Assembly: GCA_934230965.1 (NCBI GenBank) | Contig: CAKQFW010000014.1 | Location: 1 to 17,611 of the forward strand | Direction of reading: 5' to 3' | Source: an uncultured Prevotella sp. | Lineage (GTDB): Bacteria; Bacteroidota; Bacteroidia; Bacteroidales; Bacteroidaceae | Length of the DNA: 17,611 nt | Shown here: in pieces, positions 5,979 to 15,267 of the stretch | Layout of the letters: each line of letters begins with the position of its first letter | Position numbering within the stretch: position 1 is the first letter of the stretch | Notes under the pieces: generated by a model | Seen by the model: only the letters and a program-made list of their open reading frames with translations | Databases searched by the model: none | Told to the model about the DNA's origin: nothing | Made by a program: the position numbers and the translations under genes

Positions 5979-8900
5979 ATGAGTAAGAATCATATCATCA
6001 TTTGTATGCTAACATTGTTTGCTTGGCTCCTTCCCGAGCCCAGCCAGGCCAACTATATGTTTAAGCATTATGGCGTAGAGACAGGTCTCTCGCAGAGCAC
6101 CGTCTTTACCGTTATACAAGATCGCACAGGCTTTATATGGTTAGGAACCAAGGAGGGATTGAACCGTTTCGACGGCACCTCTTTTAAAATATATCGTGCT
6201 CATAACGACGAGCATAGCTTACATAGCAATGTCGTTACCTCGCTCTTTGAAGATGTGAAAGGCAATATATGGGTGGGCACCGACATAGGCGTGTGGATAT
6301 ACAACCCTATGACCGACGCCTTCAGCCCCTTCCATGCCAAGACCGCTGGCGGCACACGCGTTACCAACTCGGTGAGCTACATCACAGGCAACAAGCAGTA
6401 TATATACATTGCTGCCAACGAGCAGGGCGTGTTTCGCTATAACCTGAAAGATGGCTCTATGACCAACAATCCGCTCACAGGCTATAGCAACGTGGTGGGC
6501 ATGACGCTGGGCAAAGACAACCGTATATGGTTAGGACTGTTTGGTGCCGGACTGTACAGCGCCGACCTCTCCTTACGACAGCTACAACCCTTTGTGGCCG
6601 CTGATGGCAGTCAGCCCTTTGCTGGCGATATCGTATCGTCAATATTGAGCTATTCGCCCGACTGCCTCTTTGTGGGTGCCGACCGCTGTGGCCTTTGCGA
6701 GATAAACATGGCCACACGCCAGTGCCGCACCATTGTCGACCACTACGATGGCAAGACCCTCTTTGTGCGCATGGTGGCACAGAAGCAAAACGAGGTGTGG
6801 GCCGCATCAGAGATGGGACTGTTCATCTACAACGTGGCTACACGCACCATTAAGCACCTCATGTATAACCCCACCGACCCCTTCTCGTTGTCAGACAACC
6901 CTCTTTACTGTCTGTACCAAGACCGCGATGGTGGCATGTGGGCGGGCTCTTACTTTGGTGGCGTAAACTATCTGCCCAACACCTATCCGCTGTTCGAACG
7001 CTTTGTGCCACAGGGCAATATGCACGGGCGTCGTGTGCGCGAGATTGTGCAAGACCGCGACGGACGTATATGGATAGGCACCGAAGACCAGGGCCTAAAC
7101 TGTATGAACCCCCTGACGGGCGAAATAAAACATGTGGCCGAGAGCGAAACGTTTCCTAATATACACGGCCTCTGTGTTGATGGCGACCGCCTGTGGGTGG
7201 GCACCTTCTCATACGGCCTGCGCGTTATCGACACCCGCACCCAGCGTGTGGTGCGCACCTTTACGGCCAGCAACGCCCCTGGTGCCTTGCGCGACAACAT
7301 CATCCTCAGCATCAGTCGGGCCCCCGATGGCTCTATCTATCTGGGCACCATACGTGGCCTGTGCCGATACAATGCCGCTACCGATAGGTTCGACTACATT
7401 GCCAGCATACCGCCCATCCTTATCAATTACATTACCTTCGACTCGAAAGGAAACCTCTGGGTGGCCACACAAACTAACAGCGTGTATATGTTGCCCAGCA
7501 ATGGCAGCCGGTGGCAACACTTCGACCCCATTAACAACAGCGGCCTAACCTCAAACAAGGCGCTCTCAGTGTTTGAAGACAGCGAGGGCACCATCTGGGT
7601 TACCACTCAGGGCGGCGGCGCTTACATATACGACCGCACCGAAAACAAGTTGAAACATTTCTCGGTGGGCCGCAACGACATTGGCTCAACCATCTTCCGC
7701 ATAGCCGAAGATCATCAGGGCTCGCTGTGGTTTACTACCTATAAAGGCCTGGTCAATTACAACCCCGCCACCAAACAGCTGCGCCACTACAGCAACAACA
7801 GTTTGCTGCTCGACAACCACTTCAACTACAACTCGTCGCTCGTAGCCAATGATGGTAAGATATACCTGGGTAGCCTGAGCGGCATGATACGCTTTGCACC
7901 CGAGAAGCTGAACAAAAACGCCAAGCTGCCGCCCCTCGTGGCCACACAGCTCAATATAGGCAACGAGGCGGTGAACAACTTCAGCCCTGACTCGCCCCTC
8001 GAAAAAAACATCGTGTTCACACACGAGCTGTCGCTGAGCCACTCGCAAAACTCGTTCTCGCTGCACGTGGTGCCCCTCGACTATACCAACGCCTTGGGCC
8101 TTGAGATTGAGTATAAGCTTGAAGGCTTTGACGCCGACTGGCAGCCCATGCGTGCCGACCACATCATAGCTTACAGCAACCTGCCCTCGGGCACCTATAA
8201 GCTGCGTGTGCGCATGAAAGACTATCATAACCAGTGGGGCAAAGACGAGCTGGAGATGAAGATTGAGGTGCGCCCCCACATCTTGTGGTCTATCTGGGCC
8301 AAGCTGCTATACCTCATGCTGCTGGGCTTTGTGGTATGGCGCCTGGTGCGCTTTGCTAACGAGCGCTCAATGCACAAACGCCAAAAGGCCATTGAAAAGT
8401 TTGAGCACGAGAAAGAGCAAGAGCTGTATCAAAGCAAGATACACTTCTTTACCAATGTGGCACATGAGATACGCACACCCCTCACCCTTATCAAGGCGCC
8501 GCTCGAAAATATCATCAGCAGCAATTGCATTACCAATGCCGAGGTGCGCGATGACCTGAACATCATGGCCAAGAACGCCAATCGCCTGAGCGACCTCATC
8601 AACCAGCTGCTCGACTTCCGCAAGACCGAGCGCGATGGGCTGCGCCTCAACTACGAATTGTGCAACATCGAGCGCCTCGTCACCGCCGTTTACGACCGCT
8701 TTCGTTCCGTCATGCGCGAGCGAAACATTAACGCCTCAATATCAATACAAAACAGCAACCTGCACGCTTACGTCGACCACGAAGCCTTCACCAAGATTGT
8801 GAGCAACCTGGTAAACAACGCTGTAAAGTATTGCGCCTCGCGCATCATCGTGCTGCTCAGCGCTAACGAGCAACAGTTTACGCTGGTGGTGAAGAACGAT

Positions 8901-9923
8901 GGCAACATTATTCCGCACGACATGCGCGAGAAGATATTCCAGCCCTTCTTCCGCCTCAACTCTGAGATGCACACCACCGCCACAGGCACAGGCATAGGGT
9001 TGGCCATGGCAAAGTCGATGGCCGAGCTGCATGGTGGCACCTTAACCATGGACGACGACGACACCATGAACGTCTTTCGCCTATCATTGCCCATGAAGCA
9101 GAAAGCCCCAGTGGAGATGACCAGCCCCACCGACACCGCTGCCGCCACCGACGACCTTGAACAGCATGGCGATAAAAAATATACCCTGTTGCTGGTTGAA
9201 GATAATGTTGAGATGCGCGACTATGAGCGCAAGCAACTGTTGAAAGACTATAACATACTGACCGCTGGCGATGGCGAAGAGGCCCTACAGGTGCTGGCCA
9301 ACCACACCGTGAGCCTCGTAGTGTCAGACATCATGATGGAGCCCATGGATGGCATGACGCTGCTGAAGAACATCAAGCAGAGCGCCGCCTTCTCGCACAT
9401 ACCCGTGGTGCTGCTCACCGCCGTAACGTCAGACAGTGCCAAGCTTGAAGGCATGGAGAACGGGGCCGACGCCTACATCGTAAAGCCCTTCTCTATCAAT
9501 TATCTGGCCGAGACCGTGGCCACCCTGTTGCGCCAGCGCGAAGACGTGAAGAAAGCCTTTGCACAGTCGCCCTTCGTCAGTGCCGAAACCGTGTCGATCA
9601 GTACGGCCGACACCGACTTCCTCGCGCAACTGAAAGCTGCCGTGCACAAAAACATCGACAACAGCACCTTCAATGTCGATATGCTGGCATCAGAGTTAAA
9701 CATGAGCCGCACCAGCCTGAACCGCAAGATACGTGGCACCCTCGACATCTCGCCCAACAACTATATACGTATTGAACGCCTAAAGATGGCGGCCACACTA
9801 CTGAAAGAAGGCCGATCAAAGGTGAACGAGGTGTGCTACATGGTGGGCTTCACCAGCCCCAGTTACTTTACCAAGTGCTTCTACCAGCAGTTTGGCCTCC
9901 TACCTAAAGATTTTAATAAGTAA
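5979..9923 (+). CDS. Hybrid two-component system regulator (HTCS) of the PUL
   Basis: A 1314-residue one-protein sensor/regulator. In order it has: a signal peptide (1-24); a large periplasmic sensor of two-component-regulator propeller repeats (about 30-640, recurring G-x-IWxGT units such as GFIWLGTKEGLNRFDG at 51-66 and GRIWIGTEDQGLN at 362-374); a Y_Y_Y domain (about 699-763); one membrane helix (about 770-790); a histidine kinase dimerisation domain with H829 in NVAHEIRTPLTLI; an ATPase domain with N-box N943/N947, NDG 973-975 and GTGIGLAM (1003-1010); a receiver with E1074/D1075, phosphoacceptor D1117, T1147 and K1169; and an AraC-type DNA-binding domain (about 1220-1312, GFTSPSYFTKCFYQQFG). 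All key catalytic residues are present. HTCS proteins sense oligosaccharides in the periplasm and activate adjacent susCD genes, so the flanking enzyme and susCD genes are the expected targets. Confidence 0.95.
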   Translation: MSKNHIIICMLTLFAWLLPEPSQANYMFKHYGVETGLSQSTVFTVIQDRTGFIWLGTKEGLNRFDGTSFKIYRAHNDEHSLHSNVVTSLFEDVKGNIWVGTDIGVWIYNPMTDAFSPFHAKTAGGTRVTNSVSYITGNKQYIYIAANEQGVFRYNLKDGSMTNNPLTGYSNVVGMTLGKDNRIWLGLFGAGLYSADLSLRQLQPFVAADGSQPFAGDIVSSILSYSPDCLFVGADRCGLCEINMATRQCRTIVDHYDGKTLFVRMVAQKQNEVWAASEMGLFIYNVATRTIKHLMYNPTDPFSLSDNPLYCLYQDRDGGMWAGSYFGGVNYLPNTYPLFERFVPQGNMHGRRVREIVQDRDGRIWIGTEDQGLNCMNPLTGEIKHVAESETFPNIHGLCVDGDRLWVGTFSYGLRVIDTRTQRVVRTFTASNAPGALRDNIILSISRAPDGSIYLGTIRGLCRYNAATDRFDYIASIPPILINYITFDSKGNLWVATQTNSVYMLPSNGSRWQHFDPINNSGLTSNKALSVFEDSEGTIWVTTQGGGAYIYDRTENKLKHFSVGRNDIGSTIFRIAEDHQGSLWFTTYKGLVNYNPATKQLRHYSNNSLLLDNHFNYNSSLVANDGKIYLGSLSGMIRFAPEKLNKNAKLPPLVATQLNIGNEAVNNFSPDSPLEKNIVFTHELSLSHSQNSFSLHVVPLDYTNALGLEIEYKLEGFDADWQPMRADHIIAYSNLPSGTYKLRVRMKDYHNQWGKDELEMKIEVRPHILWSIWAKLLYLMLLGFVVWRLVRFANERSMHKRQKAIEKFEHEKEQELYQSKIHFFTNVAHEIRTPLTLIKAPLENIISSNCITNAEVRDDLNIMAKNANRLSDLINQLLDFRKTERDGLRLNYELCNIERLVTAVYDRFRSVMRERNINASISIQNSNLHAYVDHEAFTKIVSNLVNNAVKYCASRIIVLLSANEQQFTLVVKNDGNIIPHDMREKIFQPFFRLNSEMHTTATGTGIGLAMAKSMAELHGGTLTMDDDDTMNVFRLSLPMKQKAPVEMTSPTDTAAATDDLEQHGDKKYTLLLVEDNVEMRDYERKQLLKDYNILTAGDGEEALQVLANHTVSLVVSDIMMEPMDGMTLLKNIKQSAAFSHIPVVLLTAVTSDSAKLEGMENGADAYIVKPFSINYLAETVATLLRQREDVKKAFAQSPFVSAETVSISTADTDFLAQLKAAVHKNIDNSTFNVDMLASELNMSRTSLNRKIRGTLDISPNNYIRIERLKMAATLLKEGRSKVNEVCYMVGFTSPSYFTKCFYQQFGLLPKDFNK

Positions 9924-9984
9924 CAACAAATAAGACAACAACAAATTAAAACTACAAAGAAAACAACGCTACAAACAAGAAGAA

Positions 9985-10010
9985 GCGCCCCGCAAGAAAG
10001 GGCGGGGCGC
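9985..10010 (+). terminator. GC-rich hairpin after the HTCS gene
   Basis: GCGCCCCGC (9985-9993) pairs perfectly with GCGGGGCGC (10002-10010) across an eight-base loop. A T-run (ACTTTTT, 10021-10027) comes only ten bases after the stem, so termination efficiency is uncertain. The hairpin lies 62 bases after the HTCS stop and 57 bases before the next ATG. It could instead be a 5' leader structure of the downstream gene. Confidence 0.6.
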
Positions 10011-10067
10011 CCATCATCATACTTTTTAAAAGTGGTATTATTTATTAACTAACTAAAAATTTCTATT

Positions 10068-11879
10068 ATGAAAAAGAATTATTTACTTTTGTTGGCTCTT
10101 GGCCTCACTTGCACACCCGCAATGGCACAAGAAAACAAGGGCGAAGTGATTAGCTTGCTTCCCGACGGCGTAACACTAAACGTTGCCTCAGAGCGTAAGA
10201 TGGATAAACAGAAAAACCTCGTGGTGGTAGGCTCGCCCAAGAAAGGCTACAAGGCTTTCTTTGCTGCTTCTGACGCTACACACGGCGAAGAGCTGTGGGT
10301 AACCGATGGCACAAAAGAGGGCACACACATGGTGGCCGACATACAGACTGGCGAGGGCAGCTCAAGCCCCGCTTATCTCTCACGCTTTAACGACAAGGTG
10401 GTGTTCTCGGCCGTTAACGACGAGGGCGACCGCGAGCCCTGGATCTCTGACGGCACACCCGAAGGCACCTTCCAGCTGGCCGACTGCTATGCTGTGGGCA
10501 ATGGCGACCCCATGTTCTTCATGCAGGTAAACGAAAACAAGGTGGTGTTTGCCGCTGTTGATGATGAGAGCGCCGAGTATGATCCCGATAACGGTGTGCA
10601 GCACTGGGTATGGGTTACCGATGGCACCAAGGATGGCACACAGCGCCTTACCGATAAGATTAAGTTTGACATCAACCCCAAAGAGCAAACTAACCAAGAC
10701 TATAAGTATGCTCGCGTAGGACGCAAGGTGTTCTTCCGTGGCGATAACCCCGACAACCAGTTTGGCACCGAGCTGTGCGTAAGCGATGGCACCGAAGAGG
10801 GAACATTCATCGTTAAAGACATCAACTATGAGGTGAACCAAGACGCACTGGATAAAGGTCTTGAAGGCTATACCCGCGACTCGGCCATCGACAACCTTAC
10901 CAACTATAACAACCAGTATTGCTTCTTCAAAGCATGGGATCCCGCACACGGTAACGAGTTTCGCGCTTCTGATGGCACCGAGGCTGGCACCTATGTTATT
11001 TGGGATCAGAAGCCTGGCGTAAATGCTGATGGCATTGGCGAGAGTGGCGATACCTTTGGCCCAAGCCGCGAGGTAGTGTTTGGCCGCATCTGGACCCGCG
11101 TAGCTACGGTTGAATATGGCGACGAGTTGGCTGGATGGACCATGACACAAGACGAGAAGCCCGTTATCTTCGATATAAACGATATTGAACCCACCGCCAG
11201 CATGAACGCATTTGTTGACCCAGGTTGCGAGTTCCAGGGTAACTATTTCTTCTGCGCTGCTCACGGATTTGATGCCGCACAGCCTGAAACTAACTGGGGT
11301 GGCGAGCTCTGGATTTATGATGGCAAGAACAAACCCAAGGTGCAGATGAACTTCTGCCCCGGCACACTGTGCGACTGGGTAAAGGAACTTACCGTAGCTG
11401 GTGGATCACTCTACTGGTACAACGAGGCTAACAACAATCCTACCGTTTATGGTAACGGACTGTATCGCCTTGACGAGTCGAACGAGTCGCCCATCGTGTG
11501 CCCGCAAATCACTGATAAGGGCGATGCCGTACACACTCTGCGTAACCTGGGCGGACAGATTCTTTACGTTTCAGCTACCACCAATGGCCTTTATACCTTT
11601 AAGTATACAAAGACTGGTTGGGATGGCAAGAGCGACAGAGGTATACTTGAGCCTATCTACGACGGCGTTACTGATAAGACCGACCCCACCTATGTTGACC
11701 CCTATGAGAGCGTGCTCACTGGCGTAAACGCTATCACCAACAATGCTCCTGCTCAGGCAGCTGCTGTTTACACTGTTGAGGGTGTTCAGGTGCGTGCTAA
11801 CGTAGCTGCTGAGAAGGCTACCGAAGGTTTGCAGAAGGGCGTTTACATTGTGAACGGAAAGAAAGTTGTTGTTCGTTAA
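10068..11879 (+). CDS. Secreted ELWxxDGT-repeat (beta-propeller-like) protein
   Basis: A 603-residue exported protein with a signal peptide (MKKNYLLLLALGLTCTPAMA, cleavage before Q21). It carries repeats of the ELWxxDGTxxGT type: ELWVTDGTKEGT (75-86), EPWISDGTPEGT (123-134), WVWVTDGTKDGT (180-191), ELCVSDGTEEGT (235-246), EFRASDGTEAGT (297-308) and a degenerate ELWIYDGK (413-420). Such repeats are usually predicted to build beta-propeller blades. The last 35 or so residues (VYTVEGVQVRAN, then LQKGVYIVNGKKVVVR at 588-603) resemble the C-terminal sorting domains of type IX secretion cargo, which would put the protein at the cell surface. It is not a typical PUL component. Lying between the HTCS and susC, with hairpins on both sides, it may be a co-regulated surface glycan-binding protein; that role is inferred. 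No catalytic motif was recognised. Confidence 0.75.
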   Translation: MKKNYLLLLALGLTCTPAMAQENKGEVISLLPDGVTLNVASERKMDKQKNLVVVGSPKKGYKAFFAASDATHGEELWVTDGTKEGTHMVADIQTGEGSSSPAYLSRFNDKVVFSAVNDEGDREPWISDGTPEGTFQLADCYAVGNGDPMFFMQVNENKVVFAAVDDESAEYDPDNGVQHWVWVTDGTKDGTQRLTDKIKFDINPKEQTNQDYKYARVGRKVFFRGDNPDNQFGTELCVSDGTEEGTFIVKDINYEVNQDALDKGLEGYTRDSAIDNLTNYNNQYCFFKAWDPAHGNEFRASDGTEAGTYVIWDQKPGVNADGIGESGDTFGPSREVVFGRIWTRVATVEYGDELAGWTMTQDEKPVIFDINDIEPTASMNAFVDPGCEFQGNYFFCAAHGFDAAQPETNWGGELWIYDGKNKPKVQMNFCPGTLCDWVKELTVAGGSLYWYNEANNNPTVYGNGLYRLDESNESPIVCPQITDKGDAVHTLRNLGGQILYVSATTNGLYTFKYTKTGWDGKSDRGILEPIYDGVTDKTDPTYVDPYESVLTGVNAITNNAPAQAAAVYTVEGVQVRANVAAEKATEGLQKGVYIVNGKKVVVR

Positions 11880-11936
11880 TAAGTGATGACAACGTATTCT
11901 TGAAGATACCATATCTCATAGATACATATTATAATA

Positions 11937-11988
11937 TAAGAGGTATCCCACACGCATACCACCACCGGTAAGGGTGGGGTACCTCTTA
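11937..11988 (+). terminator. Long hairpin between the ELWxxDGT gene and susC
   Basis: TAAGAGGTA (11937-11945) pairs with TACCTCTTA (11980-11988). The stem continues inward with TCCCAC (11946-11951) against GTGGGG (11974-11979), giving 15 continuous pairs with one G-U. An inner TACC (11957-11960)/GGTA (11967-11970) stem caps it. CTTTCAACTT follows, a poor T-tract. It probably terminates the upstream gene, but it could also be a read-through attenuator for susC, since no clear -7 element was found between it and susC. Confidence 0.65.
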
Positions 11989-12012
11989 CTTTCAACTTAC
12001 TTACAGCCACTT

Positions 12013-12042
12013 GTTGCCATAATTCACACCCACGTTGGCAAC
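12013..12042. promoter_or_regulatory. Candidate regulator-binding dyad upstream of susC
   Basis: GTTGCCA (12013-12019) and its exact reverse complement TGGCAAC (12036-12042) are separated by 16 bases, 23 bp centre to centre and about two helical turns. The dyad ends 60 bases before the susC ATG. Position and symmetry fit an activator site for the AraC-type domain of the neighbouring HTCS. No promoter consensus is clear here (TATCTTAA at 12045-12052 is only a partial match), as expected for an activated promoter. Inferred. Confidence 0.35.
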
Positions 12043-12102
12043 CATATCTTAAACAAAGGTTGGATGAATAAAAAGACGTTTAAACCATAAATAGCAATCC
12101 AT

Positions 12103-15100
12103 ATGCGAAAACATGAAATTGCGAGAATTGCAACAATGCTATTGTTTGTAATGCTCTCAACCCTTACTGCCTTCGCCCAGAACATCACCGTAAAGGGTGT
12201 AGTAAGCGACGGACAAACAAACGAACCACTGATGGGTGTTACCGTCAGAGAAAAGGGCAACAAGACAAACGGTGCTGTTTCTGACCTCGATGGAAACTAC
12301 AGCATCAGTGTAAAATCAAACGCTACGCTCGTCTTCTCTTATATGGGCTTTAAAGACGTAGAGGTAGCCGTGCAAGGCCGCCGCACCATTGCGGTGACGA
12401 TGCAATCAGAATCGAAGGTTCTTGACGAGCTTGTAGTCATTGGCTACGGTGTTCAGCGCAAGAGCGATATCACTGGTTCTATCTCATCAGTAGCAGGAAA
12501 AGATATTAACAAAACCCCCGTATCGTCGGCCGTACAAGCACTGCAAGGTCGTGCTACAGGTGTGAACATTATTCAGAATACGGGTGCCCCCGGTAGCTCT
12601 ACCACCATCAAGATTAGAGGTACAGGTACTGTGAACGACTCTGACCCGCTTTATGTTGTCGACGGATTTATTGTTGATAACATCGATTATCTCAACCCCA
12701 ACGATATTGAAAATGTAGAAATATTTAAAGATGCTGCATCAAGTGCCGTGTATGGTGCTCGTGCTGCTAACGGTGTTGTGTCAATCACCACCAAGAGCGG
12801 TAAGACGGGTAAGGTGCATGTAACCTACGACGGCTATGCTGGTATCTCTAACCCCTGGAAGAAAATTGACGTTCTCGGCCTTGAAGACTATGCCTTGATG
12901 CAAGACTATATGTCGGGCCAGAGCAACTATTCATACAAAGGCCAACTGTATCAGAGCCTTCAAGACGATGGCTCTATTGCTTTCGACCAAAACAAGTTTA
13001 ACCGTGTAGATACCATCACACGCAATGGCGTGCCTAACTGGTGGGATGCCATTACACGCACAGGTTTCAAAACACAGCATGCTGTGTCGGTATCGGGCGG
13101 AAACGATAACACACAGGTGCTTGCCAGCGCCAGCTATTATAATGAAAGAGGTGTGATTAAGACCTCCGACTTTGAACGTATCAACGGCCGTGTAAACATT
13201 AAAACTAAGTTGGCTAAATGGCTTGACATGACCGCAAACATGGCTTACACCCACGAGAACCGTGACGGTGTGCCCGAGGGCTCAAGCAGTATCCTCAAGC
13301 AGGCGCTTTATGAAAGCCCCTTCGAATATCTGTACGACTCGAAAGGCTATTGGTATAGCAACAACCCGCTGGCTGTGCTCGACCGCAACAATGCCGACAT
13401 GTCGCGCAACCGCCTTGACATGAACCTCACCCTTGACGCTAAGATCTGCAAGCTGCTTAACTATCAGTTCCGCGCAAGCTATTATACCACACGTCAAACT
13501 GATAACGACTTTTCAGAGGTATGGGGCCTGGAGGAAGACTTCGTGATGCCCACCTCGCTCTCACAAGTATATAAGAAACAAAACAATGTGAACAAATGGG
13601 AGATTAACAACCTTCTTACGTTCAACTGGAATGATAAACATCATAAAGTAACCTTGCTGGCAGGTCAAACGGCCGAGGGTTATAAGAACAGCTGGCAGCA
13701 GTCGTACCGTAAAGGCACGCCCAGCAACTCGTCAATATTCCATTATCTCTCAAGCGCCTATATTGGCGATAAGACGTATGGTTTGGATAGCGAATGGTCG
13801 GCCGTAGGTTTCATTGGCCGCTTAAACTATAGTTTGAACGACATCTACCTGTTGCAAGCCAATGTGCGTGCCGATGGTAGCTCAATGTTTGCAAAAGGTA
13901 ACCGTTGGGGTGTGTTCCCCTCAGTATCTTTAGGTTGGCGTTTCTCTAACGAGAAGTTTATGCGCAACGTGAAGTGGCTCTCTAATGGTAAGTTCCGTGT
14001 AGGATGGGGTTTGCTGGGTAACAACCGTATCGACGTGCTGTCGCGCTACACCTACCTCACCTCAGGCTTTAACTACTCGTATGGTCTTGGCAACGAAACC
14101 ATGTGGGAAGGTTCTACCGCTACCGTGCTGGGCAACAACGATATTAAATGGGAGAAGAGCCGCAACCTGAACATTGGTGTCGACCTGGGCTTCTTCAACA
14201 ACCGCCTTACTGCCACTATCGAATATTATAACCGCCTTACCACCGACATGCTTCTGCGCGTGCCTACTGTAAGCTCGGCAGGTCTCAACTCATCGCCTAT
14301 GACCAATGCTGGCGACGTAAAGAACTATGGTTGGGAGTATGACCTCAAGTGGCGCGACAACATTGGTAGCGACTGGCGCTATGAGGTGGGCTTCAACCTT
14401 ACATGGATGAAGAACAAGGTAACCAAGCTGGGCACAGGCAACGAGCCTATCTATGGTTCATATCTGAGCGAAGGTAGCATTGTTGATTATGTAAAAAAGA
14501 CTGCTGTGGGTCAACCCATCGGTTCGTTCTTTGGATATGTTACCGACGGTATCTTCAACACGGCCGAAGAGGTGCGCAACAGTGCACAATATCAAACAGG
14601 TCGTGCCGACTTTGAGCAAACCTACAAGCCTGGCGACTTCCGCTGGAAAGACCTGAACGGTGACAACCAGATTACAGCCGAAGACCGTACCTACCTCGGC
14701 TCACCGCTGCCCGACTTTGTGTTTGGTATCCCCTTGTCAGTGGGCTACAAGAACTTTGATCTGAGCATCTTCTTCCAGGGCCAAACAGGTAATAAGATTT
14801 TCAACGTAATGGACTATTACCTATATAATGGTGCTTCTGGCAACTGCTATGCCGACATTCGTTCAAAGCACTGGTCAGGTCAGATTGATGGCAGCGGACG
14901 CGAGTTCTTCCCCAAGAACCTCAATGCCTCTGTGCCCGACCTCGACAATGGCGATGCTCCTCGCAACTTCCGTTCAAGCGACTTCTTCGTACAAGACGGT
15001 TCTTACTTGCGCCTGAAGCAGCTGATGCTTACCTACAGCTTCCCGCAGAGCATACTGTCGAAGCTGAAGATCTCAAGCCTCGCCGTTTCTCTTACAGGAT

Positions 15101-15252
15101 ATAACCTTCTCACCTTTACTGGCTATGATGGCTTCGACCCCGAGGTAGGCCGCGTGTCAGGCACCGAGGGCAACAACCTCAGCATGGGTGTTGACCATGG
15201 CAACTATCCGCAAGCGTGTTCATTCACCTTTGGTGTAAAACTTGGACTTTAA
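12103..15252 (+). CDS. susC: SusC/RagA-family TonB-dependent outer membrane transporter
   Basis: A 1049-residue TonB-linked outer membrane protein that imports glycan oligosaccharides across the outer membrane together with SusD. It has a signal peptide (1-25, ending LTAFA), a carboxypeptidase-regulatory-like beta domain (27-101; VKGVVSDGQTNEPLMGVTV and the SYMGFKDVEV segment), the SusC signature LDELVVIGYG (108-117 region) that serves as the TonB box area, a plug domain (about 118-232; LQGRATGVNI, IRGTGTVNDSDPLYVVDG and GARAANGVVSITTKSG) and a 22-strand barrel (about 235-1049) ending in an aromatic-poor SFTFGVKLGL strand. There is no N-terminal STN domain, so no anti-sigma signalling is expected; regulation fits the HTCS. 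Length is normal for the family. susD follows after three bases, so the two are cotranscribed. The gene symbol is used in the family sense; substrate unknown. Confidence 0.95.
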   Translation: MRKHEIARIATMLLFVMLSTLTAFAQNITVKGVVSDGQTNEPLMGVTVREKGNKTNGAVSDLDGNYSISVKSNATLVFSYMGFKDVEVAVQGRRTIAVTMQSESKVLDELVVIGYGVQRKSDITGSISSVAGKDINKTPVSSAVQALQGRATGVNIIQNTGAPGSSTTIKIRGTGTVNDSDPLYVVDGFIVDNIDYLNPNDIENVEIFKDAASSAVYGARAANGVVSITTKSGKTGKVHVTYDGYAGISNPWKKIDVLGLEDYALMQDYMSGQSNYSYKGQLYQSLQDDGSIAFDQNKFNRVDTITRNGVPNWWDAITRTGFKTQHAVSVSGGNDNTQVLASASYYNERGVIKTSDFERINGRVNIKTKLAKWLDMTANMAYTHENRDGVPEGSSSILKQALYESPFEYLYDSKGYWYSNNPLAVLDRNNADMSRNRLDMNLTLDAKICKLLNYQFRASYYTTRQTDNDFSEVWGLEEDFVMPTSLSQVYKKQNNVNKWEINNLLTFNWNDKHHKVTLLAGQTAEGYKNSWQQSYRKGTPSNSSIFHYLSSAYIGDKTYGLDSEWSAVGFIGRLNYSLNDIYLLQANVRADGSSMFAKGNRWGVFPSVSLGWRFSNEKFMRNVKWLSNGKFRVGWGLLGNNRIDVLSRYTYLTSGFNYSYGLGNETMWEGSTATVLGNNDIKWEKSRNLNIGVDLGFFNNRLTATIEYYNRLTTDMLLRVPTVSSAGLNSSPMTNAGDVKNYGWEYDLKWRDNIGSDWRYEVGFNLTWMKNKVTKLGTGNEPIYGSYLSEGSIVDYVKKTAVGQPIGSFFGYVTDGIFNTAEEVRNSAQYQTGRADFEQTYKPGDFRWKDLNGDNQITAEDRTYLGSPLPDFVFGIPLSVGYKNFDLSIFFQGQTGNKIFNVMDYYLYNGASGNCYADIRSKHWSGQIDGSGREFFPKNLNASVPDLDNGDAPRNFRSSDFFVQDGSYLRLKQLMLTYSFPQSILSKLKISSLAVSLTGYNLLTFTGYDGFDPEVGRVSGTEGNNLSMGVDHGNYPQACSFTFGVKLGL

Positions 15253-15267
15253 TTCATGATTACTGCT

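Noticed and set aside
10380..11264. Long minus-strand open frame (294 codons) opposite the ELWxxDGT gene
   Set aside because: It is antisense to a well-supported gene with signal peptide and repeats; its product is Val/Ile/Ala-rich without recognisable domains, typical of a shadow frame.
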